This document shows positions 26,537 to 35,254 of a stretch of DNA of 64,000 nt, in pieces. The position numbers were made by a program, and so were the translations under genes. Within the stretch, counting starts at the first letter, position 1. The number at the start of each line of letters is the position of its first letter. Location of the stretch: NCBI GenBank assembly GCA_002359895.1, contig DEOB01000012.1, positions 1-64,000 of the forward strand, given 5' to 3'. This DNA comes from Stenotrophomonas sp. UBA2629. Lineage in GTDB: Bacteria; Pseudomonadota; Gammaproteobacteria; Xanthomonadales; Xanthomonadaceae. The notes beneath the pieces are model-generated. The model was not told where the DNA came from and made no database searches. It saw nothing but the letters and a program-made list of their open reading frames with translations.

Positions 26537-29362
26537 ATGACCCAACTTGCCTCCAGCTACGACCCCAAGTCTTTCGAAACGGATCTCTACGATGCGTGGG
26601 AAAAGGCCGGCCACTTCAAGCCGTCCGGCAAGGGCGAGCCGTACACCATCCTGCTGCCGCCGCCGAATGTGACCGGCACGCTGCATATGGGCCACGCGTT
26701 CCAGCAGACGCTGATGGATGCGCTGATCCGCTACCACCGCATGCGCGGCTACGACACGCTGTGGCAGGTGGGTACCGACCACGCAGGCATCGCCACCGAA
26801 ATGGTGGTCAGCCGCAACCTGGCGCTGGAAGGCAAGGGCGAAACCCGCGACTCGCTGGGCCGTGATGGCTTCATCAGCAAGGTGTGGGAGTGGAAGGCAC
26901 ATTCGGGCAACGTGATCGAAGGCCAGATGCGCCGCCTGGGCACGTCGGCCGATTGGTCACGCAGCACCTTCACCATGGACCCGGGCCCGAGCGAGGCGGT
27001 GATTGAATCGTTCCTGCGTTGGCACGAGCAGGGCCTGATCTACCGCGGCCAGCGCCTGGTCAACTGGGACCCGGTGCTGAAGACCGCTATTTCCGACCTG
27101 GAAGTGGAAAGCGCCGAAGAAGACGGCTTCATGTGGTCCATTGCTTACGCGCTGGAAGACGGCGCCAGCTACGAGCACGTCGAAGTGGATGCCGACGGTG
27201 TGGAGACCCTGCGCGAAACCCGCAACTATCTGGTCGTGGCCACCACCCGCCCGGAAACCCTGCTGGGCGACACCGCGGTGATGGTGCACCCGGAAGACAG
27301 CCGCTACGCGCACCTGATCGGCAAGAGCGTGACGCTGCCGCTGACCGGCCGCAGCGTGCCGGTGATCGGCGATGACTACGTCGACAAGGCGTTCGGCACC
27401 GGCGTGGTCAAAGTGACCCCGGCGCACGATTTCAACGATTACCAGGTGGGTGTGCGCCACAACCTGCCGATGATCAACCTGTTCACCCAGACCGCCGCGC
27501 TCAACGAAAACGCGCCGGAGCAGTACCGTGGTCTGGACCGTTACGAAGCCCGCAAGGTTGTCCTGGCCGAGCTGGAAGACCTGGGCATCCTGGTCGAGAC
27601 CAAGGCGCACAAGCTGCAGGTGCCGCGTGGCGACCGTACCGGCCAGGTGATCGAGCCCTACCTCACCGACCAGTGGTTCGTGAAGATGGACGGCCTGGCC
27701 AAGCGCGGCTTGGAATTGGTTGAGAACGGTTCGATCAAGTTCGTGCCGGCCAACTGGATCAACACCTACCGCCACTGGATGGAGAACATCCAGGATTGGT
27801 GCATCAGCCGCCAGCTGTGGTGGGGGCACCGCATTCCGGCGTGGTTCGACGAAGCGTGCAACTGCTATGTGGGCCGCGATGAAGCCGATGCACGCGCCAA
27901 GGCCGGGCTGGTCGCCGATGTCGTGCTTACGCAGGACAGCGACGTGCTGGAGACGTGGTTCTCCTCGCAGCTGTGGCCGTTCTCCACGCTGGGTTGGCCG
28001 AATGAAACGGCAATGGCCGAGCGTGGTTTTGAGCGCTATATGCCGTCGAACGTGCTGATCACCGGCTTTGACATCATCTTCTTCTGGGTGGCCCGCATGA
28101 TCATGGCCACCGACAGCTTCACCGGGCAGATTCCGTTCAAGGACATCTACATGACCGGGCTGATCCGCGACAGCCAGGGCCAGAAGATGTCCAAGTCCAA
28201 GGGCAACGTGCTCGACCCGCTGGACATCATCGACGGCATCACCATCGACGACCTGGTCGCCAAGCGCACGCACGGCCTGATGCAGCCGAAGATGGCCGAG
28301 AAAATCGAGAAGGCCACGCGCCGCGAATTCCCCGACGGCATCATCGCCCACGGTGCCGACGCGCTGCGCTTCACCATCGCCGCGCTGGCCACCCACGGCC
28401 GCGACATCAAGTTCGACATGAGCCGCGCCGAGGGCTACAAGAACTTCTGCAACAAGCTGTGGAACGCCAGCCGCTTCACCCTGATGAACACCGAGGGCGC
28501 AAGCTTCAATGGCGCACCACAGCCGCGCACCGATGCCGAGCGCTGGATCCTGGCGCGCCTGGCCAAGGTGTCGGCCGAGGCGCAGCAGCACTTCGCCGAT
28601 TACCGCTTTGACCTGTTGGCGCAGTGCCTGTACGAATTCGTCTGGAATGAATTCTGCGACTGGTTCCTTGAGCTGACCAAGCCCGCACTCAACGGCGACA
28701 ACGCCGACGATGCCGCCAGCACCCGCCACACCCTGCTGTACGTGCTGGAAGCCGTGCTGCGCCTGCTGCACCCGTTGATCCCGTTCGTCACCGAACAGTT
28801 GTGGAAGCAGGTGGCACCGCGTTTGGGCATCAGCATCGACACGCTGTCGCTGCGCGCCTACCCGACGGCCGACGAATTTGCCGGCGACTACGCGCAGGCC
28901 GAGGCCGACGTGGAGTGGTTCAAAGGCATGGTCAACGCCCTGCGCCGCGTGCGTAGCGAGTTGAACGTGCCACCGTCCAAGCAGGTGCGCCTGCTGTTGC
29001 AGGGCGGTCAAGCGATCGACCGCACGCGCGTGGAGCGTTTCACCTCGCAGCTGCGTTTTCTGCTCAAGCTGGAGAGCATCGAGTGGTTGGCCGCAGACGC
29101 ACAGACCCCGCCGGCTGCCACCGCCATCGTCGGCGAGCTGAAGCTATTGGTGCCGCTGGAAGGCCTGGTGGACCTGGACGCCGAGCGTGCGCGCTTGGAC
29201 AAGGAAATCGCCCGCGTTTCTTCGGAGAAGGAAAAGAGCGAGACCAAACTGTCCAAGTTCACCGACAAGGTGCCGGCGGCGGTGGTCGAACAGGAGCGCG
29301 TGCGCTTGATTGACTGGAACAGCCAACTGGCTGGGCTACAGGAACAGCGCGCGAAGCTTTGA
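26537..29362 (+). CDS. valS: Valyl-tRNA synthetase
   Basis: A 941-residue class I aminoacyl-tRNA synthetase that charges tRNA-Val. The Rossmann domain holds the HIGH-type motif HMGH (50-53, PPPNVTGTLHMGH). A CP1 editing domain (about 190-330) has NYLVVATTRPETLLGDTAV. The KMSKSKGNVLDP loop lies near residue 550. The C-terminal anticodon-binding region ends in a coiled-coil arm (about 875-941, charged Lys/Glu/Arg). Full length, no anomalies. It is the last gene of the pepA-holC-yqaE-valS run and is followed by a terminator. Confidence 0.98.
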   Translation: MTQLASSYDPKSFETDLYDAWEKAGHFKPSGKGEPYTILLPPPNVTGTLHMGHAFQQTLMDALIRYHRMRGYDTLWQVGTDHAGIATEMVVSRNLALEGKGETRDSLGRDGFISKVWEWKAHSGNVIEGQMRRLGTSADWSRSTFTMDPGPSEAVIESFLRWHEQGLIYRGQRLVNWDPVLKTAISDLEVESAEEDGFMWSIAYALEDGASYEHVEVDADGVETLRETRNYLVVATTRPETLLGDTAVMVHPEDSRYAHLIGKSVTLPLTGRSVPVIGDDYVDKAFGTGVVKVTPAHDFNDYQVGVRHNLPMINLFTQTAALNENAPEQYRGLDRYEARKVVLAELEDLGILVETKAHKLQVPRGDRTGQVIEPYLTDQWFVKMDGLAKRGLELVENGSIKFVPANWINTYRHWMENIQDWCISRQLWWGHRIPAWFDEACNCYVGRDEADARAKAGLVADVVLTQDSDVLETWFSSQLWPFSTLGWPNETAMAERGFERYMPSNVLITGFDIIFFWVARMIMATDSFTGQIPFKDIYMTGLIRDSQGQKMSKSKGNVLDPLDIIDGITIDDLVAKRTHGLMQPKMAEKIEKATRREFPDGIIAHGADALRFTIAALATHGRDIKFDMSRAEGYKNFCNKLWNASRFTLMNTEGASFNGAPQPRTDAERWILARLAKVSAEAQQHFADYRFDLLAQCLYEFVWNEFCDWFLELTKPALNGDNADDAASTRHTLLYVLEAVLRLLHPLIPFVTEQLWKQVAPRLGISIDTLSLRAYPTADEFAGDYAQAEADVEWFKGMVNALRRVRSELNVPPSKQVRLLLQGGQAIDRTRVERFTSQLRFLLKLESIEWLAADAQTPPAATAIVGELKLLVPLEGLVDLDAERARLDKEIARVSSEKEKSETKLSKFTDKVPAAVVEQERVRLIDWNSQLAGLQEQRAKL

Positions 29363-29386
29363 GTTTGTTGATCCGCTGAAAGAAAG

Positions 29387-29408
29387 CGCCGCCTCCGGGC
29401 GGCGTTTT
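29387..29408 (+). terminator. Rho-independent terminator of valS
   Basis: Short strong stem CGCCGCC / GGCGGCG with a TCCG loop followed by TTTT, about 25 nt after the valS stop. Confidence 0.75.
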
Positions 29409-29433
29409 CGTATGTGTTGATTCAAGAAAAGGC

Positions 29434-29625
29434 AAAAGCCCCCTCATCCGCCCTTCGGGCACCTTCTCCCGCACGCGGGAGAAGGCAGTATGTCGTGCAT
29501 TGCGCGCGCCTTAAGCGCACCGAACGATGACGGGCCCCCGCCGAGTGCAGAATTTCTCCGAAGCCGGCGCCGTCCCTTCTCCCGCATGCGGGAGAAGGTG
29601 CCCGAAGGGCGGATGAGGGAGCTTT
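29434..29625. repeat. Long inverted repeat, two 52-bp arms 90 nt apart
   Basis: The left arm (29434-29485) and right arm (about 29576-29625) are reverse complements apart from about two mismatches. Each arm contains its own palindrome, CTTCTCCCGCAYGCGGGAGAAG, next to a CCGCCCTTCGGGC hairpin. This is the form of a dispersed intergenic repeat inserted as an inverted pair. It fills most of the 351-nt valS to EamA gap (29363-29713), which otherwise has no gene. Confidence 0.88.
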
Positions 29626-29713
29626 TCGGCTTTTCGGCTTTCCCACCCACTATTCATTACTCTCCACTTTCCCAACCCATTCCCCTTCCCCCAACACCCG
29701 ACAACCCCAACCC

Positions 29714-30538
29714 ATGTCCCTGAGCATCTTCTGCGCGGTCCTCTTCGCCGCGCTGCTGCACGCCAGTTGGAACGCCATCGTCAAACTTGGCAGCGACAAA
29801 CTGCTGACCACGCTATTGGTCACAGGTTGGGCTGCGGCGCTCGCTGCATTGGTACTGCCTTGGTTGCCACCGCCGGCACCCGCCAGTTGGCCGTGGCTGG
29901 CGGCGTCCTCTCTTCTGCAGTTCGGCTACTACGTGCTGGTAGCGCGTGCGTACCACTCCGCCGACATGAGCTTGTCCTATCCGTTGATGCGTGGCACAGC
30001 GCCATTACTGGTGGCGATCACAGGCAGCCTGGTGTTCGACGAACAGCTGCCCGCCAGCGGTTGGATCGGCATCGTATTGATCAGCGTGGGCGTTGTGTCG
30101 ATGGCAGGCGCCGGCAGCCGTCGCACGCTCGGATTACCGCTGTTCATCGCACTGGTGATCGCCACCTACACCGTGGTGGATGCACACGGCGCGCGTTTGT
30201 CAGGCAACGCATTGAGTTACACCTTGTGGCTGTTTCTGCTCTCGGGTTTACCGCTACCACTCTGGGCGCTGCTCACCCGCCGCGCGCAACTGTTGGCCTA
30301 TTTCCGCCACAACTGGGCACGCGGCTTGGTCGGCGGCATCGGCACCACCACGTCGTACGGCATCGCGCTGTGGGCCATGACCCTGGCCCCGGTTGCCATC
30401 ATTGCCGCGCTGCGCGAAACCTCGATCCTGTTCGCGCTGCTGATATCAGCCATGGTGCTGAAAGAACGCATCAGCGGGCGACGCCTGTCCGCTGCGGCGC
30501 TTATCGTGATCGGCGCGGTGGTATTGCGGCTGAAATAA
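29714..30538 (+). CDS. DMT-superfamily (EamA) transporter
   Basis: A 274-residue inner-membrane protein with about ten hydrophobic segments arranged as two EamA repeats (1-135 and about 145-274). The repeat ends show the typical features: PLLVAITGSLVFDEQLPASG in the first half and LRETSILFALLISAMVLKER in the second. Family members export amino acids, nucleosides or other metabolites; the substrate here cannot be predicted. It is flanked by the inverted repeat upstream and by convergent rimI downstream. Confidence 0.88.
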   Translation: MSLSIFCAVLFAALLHASWNAIVKLGSDKLLTTLLVTGWAAALAALVLPWLPPPAPASWPWLAASSLLQFGYYVLVARAYHSADMSLSYPLMRGTAPLLVAITGSLVFDEQLPASGWIGIVLISVGVVSMAGAGSRRTLGLPLFIALVIATYTVVDAHGARLSGNALSYTLWLFLLSGLPLPLWALLTRRAQLLAYFRHNWARGLVGGIGTTTSYGIALWAMTLAPVAIIAALRETSILFALLISAMVLKERISGRRLSAAALIVIGAVVLRLK

Positions 30539-30559
30539 CGCTCTGTCCGCGTTATCGCG

Positions 30560-31057
30560 TCACAACGGCGGCATGGTCGTGATGTTGTCGTCCACCAGTT
30601 CCATCGCCATCACCAGTGCATCCTCACGACCGGTTTCGGTCGGGTAATAACGCGGGCGGCGGCCAATCTCGTTGAAACCTTCGCTGTGATACAGCGCAAT
30701 GGCCGGCGCATTGGATGGCCGTACTTCGAGAAACACCCGCGCTGCGCCGCGTTGGCGCGCCGCGCGCACCAGCTCACGCAGCAGCTGCCGGCCATGCCCG
30801 CGCGACTGCACGCGCGGGTCCACGCAGACGTTGAGCACGTGTGCTTCATCAGCGGCCATGCTCAGCATGCCGTAACCGGAAATGCGCCCGTCCAGCAGCA
30901 ACACGCGGCCCGGATAGCCGGCCCGCAGACAATCCTGAAAAATCCCCTGTGTCCACGGGAACGGGTAAGCGCGAAGCTCAACCTCCATCACCGCGTCCAG
31001 GTCGTCCTCGAACATCGGCCGCATCGCCGGCCTCGGCTCACGGGCCTGCGCGTTCAT
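30560..31057 (-). CDS. rimI: Ribosomal protein bS18-alanine N-acetyltransferase
   Basis: A 165-residue GNAT enzyme that acetylates the N-terminal Ala of ribosomal protein S18. The start at 31057 overlaps the stop of the preceding gene in an ATGA arrangement, which argues for it over the further upstream in-frame ATG. The acetyl-CoA motif RVQSRGHGRQLL and the C-terminal FLEVRPSNAPAIALYHSEGF are the RimI family signatures. It is last in the overlapping chain pssA-holD-rimI. The gene in front, a psi subunit candidate, matches the holD-rimI order of E. coli. Confidence 0.93.
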   Translation of the reverse strand: MNAQAREPRPAMRPMFEDDLDAVMEVELRAYPFPWTQGIFQDCLRAGYPGRVLLLDGRISGYGMLSMAADEAHVLNVCVDPRVQSRGHGRQLLRELVRAARQRGAARVFLEVRPSNAPAIALYHSEGFNEIGRRPRYYPTETGREDALVMAMELVDDNITTMPPL

Positions 31058-31521
31058 TGCGACAGCTTCCGCCGCAGTGCGCGCAGTTGCGGCCACAGCG
31101 CGCGTTTGGCAGCCGGATTGGCGCGTAACTCGGCCAACGGCCAGCTGTCCATCAAGGCCCGCGTCTGCGGGTCATTGGGGTTGCAGCCGGAAGCACGCAG
31201 CAAGGCAATCTGCAGGCGGTCCGGCATGCGCAGGCCGCCCGAACGGCGGCCACTGGCCGCTGCAGGCCTGCTGGCCGTGGTGACCGGTGTTTCCGGAGCG
31301 GGTGCTGGCGGTGCTTCCCGGCGGGGCGCAGACACCGGCGTGGTGCGGGCAGCTGGTGCAGCCATCGGTTCGATTTCGACCGCTACCGGCGCAGGTGCCG
31401 CCACTTCCGCCAAGGCAAGCGCGTCCAGCGCGCTGCCTTCCAGATAAACGGTGTAGCCCATCGCCTGCAGCCATGCCTGCTGCTGCGCGGACCAAACCGG
31501 CGTTGGCGCGGTGCCGGTCAC
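31054..31521 (-). CDS. holD: DNA polymerase III psi subunit candidate (HolD)
   Basis: A 155-residue protein best read from a GTG at 31521 whose GTGA overlaps the pssA stop by 4 nt. An N-terminal segment (WSAQQQAWLQAMGYTVYL) resembles the start of E. coli psi, which has a Trp-Gln-Leu-Gln and Gly-Ile pattern. A Pro/Ala-rich linker spans about 36-95. The C-terminal ELRANPAAKRALWPQL (131-146) closely matches psi's DLRANPTARAALWQQI. It sits directly before rimI, as in E. coli. Psi links chi to the clamp loader. The recalled E. coli sequence is the basis of the match, so confidence is good but not final. Such genes are often left as hypothetical or named TonB-like because of the proline-rich linker. 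Confidence 0.8.
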   Translation of the reverse strand: MTGTAPTPVWSAQQQAWLQAMGYTVYLEGSALDALALAEVAAPAPVAVEIEPMAAPAARTTPVSAPRREAPPAPAPETPVTTASRPAAASGRRSGGLRMPDRLQIALLRASGCNPNDPQTRALMDSWPLAELRANPAAKRALWPQLRALRRKLSQ

Positions 31522-32297
31522 TGCACCTTGCCGGTCGGCTGACGCCAACGCTGCAGCAGCCACATCACTGGGCCGGACAGCGCATACACCACACCCACGG
31601 CAAACAGCACGCGCGGGGGGTCCAGCACCATGATGGCGATGACAATCGGCACCAAGGCCAGCACCAGGAACGGCACACGCTCCGAGCGCGGGCCGTTCTC
31701 ACTGCCGCCCTTGAAGCTCCAGAAGCGAATGCGGCTGACCATCAGCAGGCCGGCGACAATCGTCACCGCCAGCGCCACATAACGCAGCTCCTCGCCGTTC
31801 CAGCCCAGGTTGCCGTCGGCAAAGGCCCAGACAAACGACATCATCAAGCCCGCTGCGGCTGGGCTGGCCAGGCCAACAAACCAACGCTTGTCGACCGAGC
31901 CCACCTGGGTGTTGAAGCGGGCCAGGCGCAGCGCCGCACAGGCCGCGTACAAAAATGCCGCCGACCAGCCGACGCGGCCGAGGATTTCACCGTCAAATTT
32001 CAGCGATGACAACGCCCAGTGGTACATGACCAGCGCCGGCGCCATGCCGAAGCTGACCAGATCGGCCAGTGAGTCGTACTGCACGCCGAATTCGCTGCTG
32101 GTGCCGGTCAAACGCGCAACGCGCCCGTCCAGGCCGTCCATGACGGCGGCAACGAACACCGCGATGCTGGCGGAGACAAAATCCCCGTTGGAGGCAGCGA
32201 TGATGGCGTAGAAGCCGGCAAACAGCCCGGCGGTGGTGAACAGGTTCGGCAGCAGGTAGATGCTGCGCGAACGCGGCTTGGGTCTCATTTCGTCCAT
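31518..32297 (-). CDS. pssA: CDP-diacylglycerol-serine O-phosphatidyltransferase
   Basis: A 259-residue membrane-bound type II phosphatidylserine synthase, the committed step to phosphatidylethanolamine. The CDP-alcohol phosphotransferase motif DGxxARx8GxxxDxxxD is present: Asp57, Gly58, Ala61, Arg62, Gly71, Asp75 and Asp79. About eight hydrophobic helices follow. The start at 32297 (MDEMRPKPRSRSIYLLPNLF) is chosen because the frame remains open upstream but without family similarity; MRPKP at 32288 is an alternative. The 3' end overlaps holD by 4 nt. Confidence 0.95.
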   Translation of the reverse strand: MDEMRPKPRSRSIYLLPNLFTTAGLFAGFYAIIAASNGDFVSASIAVFVAAVMDGLDGRVARLTGTSSEFGVQYDSLADLVSFGMAPALVMYHWALSSLKFDGEILGRVGWSAAFLYAACAALRLARFNTQVGSVDKRWFVGLASPAAAGLMMSFVWAFADGNLGWNGEELRYVALAVTIVAGLLMVSRIRFWSFKGGSENGPRSERVPFLVLALVPIVIAIMVLDPPRVLFAVGVVYALSGPVMWLLQRWRQPTGKVQ

Positions 32298-32381
32298 ACC
32301 GGGGAGTTTAATCGACTTGCCAGCCACGTCACCGGGTGCTGCAATCACCATCTGCCCAGTTTCACTGTCCCCGGAGTCGCC

Positions 32382-32765
32382 ATGCGTGCCCTGCCCCGTC
32401 TCTGCTGCCTGCTCGTATTGGCCTGTGCCAGCGCCAGCGCCGGCAACCTGTACAAGTGGAAAGACGCCAACGGGGTCACCCAGTACTCCGAGCGCCCGCC
32501 AACCGGGCAGCAGTATGAAACCCGTCGTATCGCCGCCAGTGGCGCGCCGGTGGTTGAGGCAGCGCCGGCCGAGGCTGGTGAATCCGAACAGTGCCTGGCC
32601 GCCCGCAAGAACCTGGACATCCTGACTGGCAACAACCGCGTCATGCAGGACACCGATGGCGACGGCAAGCCGGACGCGGAGCTGGACGAGACCCAGCGCG
32701 CCGCCCAGAAGCAACTGGCCGAGTCGGCGGCTGCGGTCTACTGCAGGCCCCAAGCCAAGCCCTGA
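32382..32765 (+). CDS. DUF4124 domain-containing exported protein
   Basis: A 127-residue protein with a signal peptide (MRALPRLCCLLVLACASASA) followed directly by the DUF4124 pattern GNLYKWKDANGVTQYSERPP. The C-terminal half is charged, includes a short acidic DTDGDGKPDAELDE segment that could bind calcium, and has two cysteines (one near residue 71, one near the end). Periplasmic location is inferred; function is unknown. It is divergent from pssA. Confidence 0.85.
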   Translation: MRALPRLCCLLVLACASASAGNLYKWKDANGVTQYSERPPTGQQYETRRIAASGAPVVEAAPAEAGESEQCLAARKNLDILTGNNRVMQDTDGDGKPDAELDETQRAAQKQLAESAAAVYCRPQAKP

Positions 32766-32969
32766 GCCTTCGCGCAAGGGCATGGCGATCCGCTGGCACA
32801 CGCGAGGCCAGCGGTCGTGACCAAGCCGACAGCCGGCCTTTGCGGGCGGTAATTCACCCCTAGATCTTCCTTTCGCGCCACCGCGGCGGCAGCTTGCACC
32901 CGCGCGGGCACCCCAGCGGGCGACAAGGCTGGCAAAATAGGCGATTCCGCCGTTTTGCGAAGCCCTCCC

Positions 32970-34664
32970 ATGCGCCTGTCCCGCTTCCACCTGCACACCA
33001 CCAAGGAAACCCCCGCCGACGCCGAGCTGGTCAGCCACAAGCTGATGCTGCGCGCGGGCATGATCCGCAAGCTGGCTTCGGGCCTGTACACCTGGTCGCC
33101 GCTGGGCCTGCGGGTGCTGCGCAAGGTGGAAGCGATCGTACGCGAGGAAATGAACCGCGCCGGCGCCGTGGAACTGCAGCTGCCCACCATCCAGCCCAAG
33201 GAGCTGTGGGAAGAAACCGGCCGCTGGGAAAAGTTTGGCGGCCAGCTGCTGAAGATCAAGGACCGCAAAGAGCAGGAATACTGCTACAGCCCGACGGCCG
33301 AGGAAGCGATCACCGACTTCGCGCGTCAGGAACTGGCCAGCTACAAGCAGCTGCCGGTCAATTTCTACCAGGTGCAGACCAAGTTCCGTGACGAGATCCG
33401 CCCGCGCTACGGCGTGATGCGCTCGCGCGAGTTCCTGATGAAGGACGCGTATTCCTTCCATCTGGACGACGCCAGCCTGGAGGCCGAATACGAAAACATG
33501 AAGGCCGCGTACACCCGCATCTTCACCCGTTTGGGGCTGGAGTTCCGCGCGGTGCAGGCTGATTCCGGCGCCATCGGCGGTGATGCCTCACAGGAGTTCC
33601 ATGTCATCGCCGATTCCGGCGAAGACGCATTGGTGTTCTCCACCGGCTCGGATTACGCCGCAAACGTGGAAGCGGCCGTCGCTGCCGACCCGGCGCCGCG
33701 TGCGGCTGCCAGCGAAGAACTGCGCAAGGTGGAAACCCCCACCCAGAAGACCTGTGAAGACGTGGCCGCGTTGATGGGCATCGCCCTGCTGCGCACGGTC
33801 AAGTCCATCGCAATCATGACCAGCAAGAACGAGTTCGTGCTCGCGCTGGTACGTGGCGACCATGACGTCAACGAAATCAAACTGGCCAAGGTCGCCGGCC
33901 TGGCCGACTACCGCATGGCCAGCGAAGCCGAATTGGCCGAACACCTCGGCAGCGAGCCGGGTTTCCTGGGCCCGCTCAATCCGCGCAAAACCATCCGTGT
34001 GGTGGCCGACCGTGATGTCGCCGTCATGGCCGATTTTGTCGTCGGCGCCAATGAAAAGGGCTTCCATATTGCTGGCGTCAACTGGGGCCGCGATCTGCCC
34101 GAGCCGGAAGTGGCTGATATCCGCAACGTCAAAGCCGGCGACCGCGCACGTGATGGCGGTGAACTGAAAATCACCCGCGGTATCGAAGTGGGCCATGTAT
34201 TCCAGCTGGGCCGCCAATATGCCGCAGCGCTCAAAGCCACCGTGCTGGATGAAAACGGCAAGGCTGCGGTGATGGCGATGGGTTGTTATGGCATTGGCGT
34301 GTCGCGCATCGTCGCCGCCGCCATCGAGCAGAATCACGACGACGCCGGCATTCTCTGGCCGGTGGCGATGGCGCCGTGGCAGGCGGTGGTATGCATGATC
34401 AACCCCAAGCAGGACGCCAACGTCATTGCCGCCGCTGAAGGCCTGTTGGCGCAGCTGCAGGCGGCCGGCGTGGATGCGGTGCTGGACGACCGTGGCCTGC
34501 GTCCGGGGGCGATGTTTGCCGATATGGAGCTGATCGGCATCCCGCACCGCATCGTGGTATCCGAGCGCGGCCTGGCTGCAGGCACCTTCGAATATCGCGC
34601 ACGCAATGCCAGCGAAGCTGAGAATCTTGACCAGTCCACGGTTCTGCAGAGAATCATCGGGTAA
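32970..34664 (+). CDS. proS: Prolyl-tRNA synthetase
   Basis: A 564-residue bacterial-type class II synthetase that charges tRNA-Pro. The start at 32970 gives MRLSRFHLHTTKETPADAEL, the normal ProS N-terminus. Motif 1-3 regions are evident (SPTAEEAITDFARQEL, FRDEIRPRYGVMRSREF, and MGCYGIGVSRI near 435). The inserted editing domain that clears Ala-tRNA-Pro spans about 230-390. The anticodon-binding domain is C-terminal. Full length, followed by a clear terminator. Confidence 0.98.
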   Translation: MRLSRFHLHTTKETPADAELVSHKLMLRAGMIRKLASGLYTWSPLGLRVLRKVEAIVREEMNRAGAVELQLPTIQPKELWEETGRWEKFGGQLLKIKDRKEQEYCYSPTAEEAITDFARQELASYKQLPVNFYQVQTKFRDEIRPRYGVMRSREFLMKDAYSFHLDDASLEAEYENMKAAYTRIFTRLGLEFRAVQADSGAIGGDASQEFHVIADSGEDALVFSTGSDYAANVEAAVAADPAPRAAASEELRKVETPTQKTCEDVAALMGIALLRTVKSIAIMTSKNEFVLALVRGDHDVNEIKLAKVAGLADYRMASEAELAEHLGSEPGFLGPLNPRKTIRVVADRDVAVMADFVVGANEKGFHIAGVNWGRDLPEPEVADIRNVKAGDRARDGGELKITRGIEVGHVFQLGRQYAAALKATVLDENGKAAVMAMGCYGIGVSRIVAAAIEQNHDDAGILWPVAMAPWQAVVCMINPKQDANVIAAAEGLLAQLQAAGVDAVLDDRGLRPGAMFADMELIGIPHRIVVSERGLAAGTFEYRARNASEAENLDQSTVLQRIIG

Positions 34665-34669
34665 TCTGC

Positions 34670-34697
34670 AAAGGCCGGGAATATCCCGGCCTTTTCA
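34670..34697 (+). terminator. Rho-independent terminator of proS
   Basis: Stem AAAGGCCGGGA / TCCCGGCCTTTT with an ATA loop, a few nucleotides after the proS stop. Confidence 0.88.
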
Positions 34698-34728
34698 TTT
34701 GCACATAACACCCAACACGGTATTTGGT

Positions 34729-34758
34729 TTGTCATCCACACCGCGCGCCCGCTATGCT
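34729..34758 (+). promoter_or_regulatory. Candidate sigma-70 promoter of the H-NS family gene
   Basis: TTGTCA and TATGCT are separated by 18 nt, about 60 nt upstream of the start at 34817. Position and consensus match are good; no experimental support. Confidence 0.5.
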
Positions 34759-34816
34759 TGCGGCGCTGCCACGGATTGGCTTTCCCCTGAACCCATTATC
34801 CGGAGTAGTCCATTAG

Positions 34817-35194
34817 ATGAGTATTGACCTGAGCAACCTGTCGGCCAAAGAACTGGCCGCCCTGATCCGCGACGCCCAGAAGCGCAAAACCGTTGTCGCC
34901 AAGCGCCAGCCGATTACCAAGGTGCGCGCTCAGCTGACCGCTGCAGCCAAGAAGGCCGGCTACACCGTTGAAGAACTGTTCGGCGCTGGCGCCCCCGCTG
35001 CCAAGGCAGTACGTGGCCCCAAGGCCGCCAAGGGCGCTGGCAAGACCGGCCGCACCTTGCCCAAGGTTGCTCCGAAGTATCAGAACCCGTCCAACCCGGC
35101 AGAAACCTGGACCGGCCGTGGCAAGCAGCCGCGTTGGCTGGCCGAGTTCACCAAGCAGGGCCGTGCGGTGGAAGATTTCCTGATTCAGAAGTAA
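34817..35194 (+). CDS. H-NS family nucleoid-associated protein
   Basis: A 125-residue DNA-binding protein. The N-terminal 1-50 region is helical and charged (oligomerisation), a basic Ala/Lys/Gly linker spans 58-80, and the C-terminal AT-hook-like H-NS motif TWTGRGKQPRWL lies at 97-108. Members of this family in Xanthomonas (Xrv-type) silence AT-rich and virulence genes. It is monocistronic between two terminators. The AT-richer glycan region at the right end of this window would be a natural target, but that is inference. Confidence 0.92.
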   Translation: MSIDLSNLSAKELAALIRDAQKRKTVVAKRQPITKVRAQLTAAAKKAGYTVEELFGAGAPAAKAVRGPKAAKGAGKTGRTLPKVAPKYQNPSNPAETWTGRGKQPRWLAEFTKQGRAVEDFLIQK

Positions 35195-35216
35195 TCGGGC
35201 TGCACGTTCTGTAAAT

Positions 35217-35246
35217 GAAAAACGCCGGCATTGCCGGCGTTTTTTT
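35217..35246. terminator. Bidirectional terminator between the H-NS gene and the thrE-like gene
   Basis: Perfect stem AAAAACGCCGGCA / TGCCGGCGTTTTTTT, with U-runs on both strands. It serves the H-NS gene from the left and the convergent exporter gene from the right. Confidence 0.9.
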
Positions 35247-35254
35247 GCGCCCGG

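Noticed and set aside
26957..29011. 684-codon open frame antisense to valS
   Set aside because: Low-complexity His/Gln/Val/Gly composition typical of the complement of GC-rich coding DNA, and valS is certain.
32298..33461. Upstream extension of the pssA open frame
   Set aside because: It would run antisense through the DUF4124 gene and the start of proS; the PssA family begins at MDEMRPKP.
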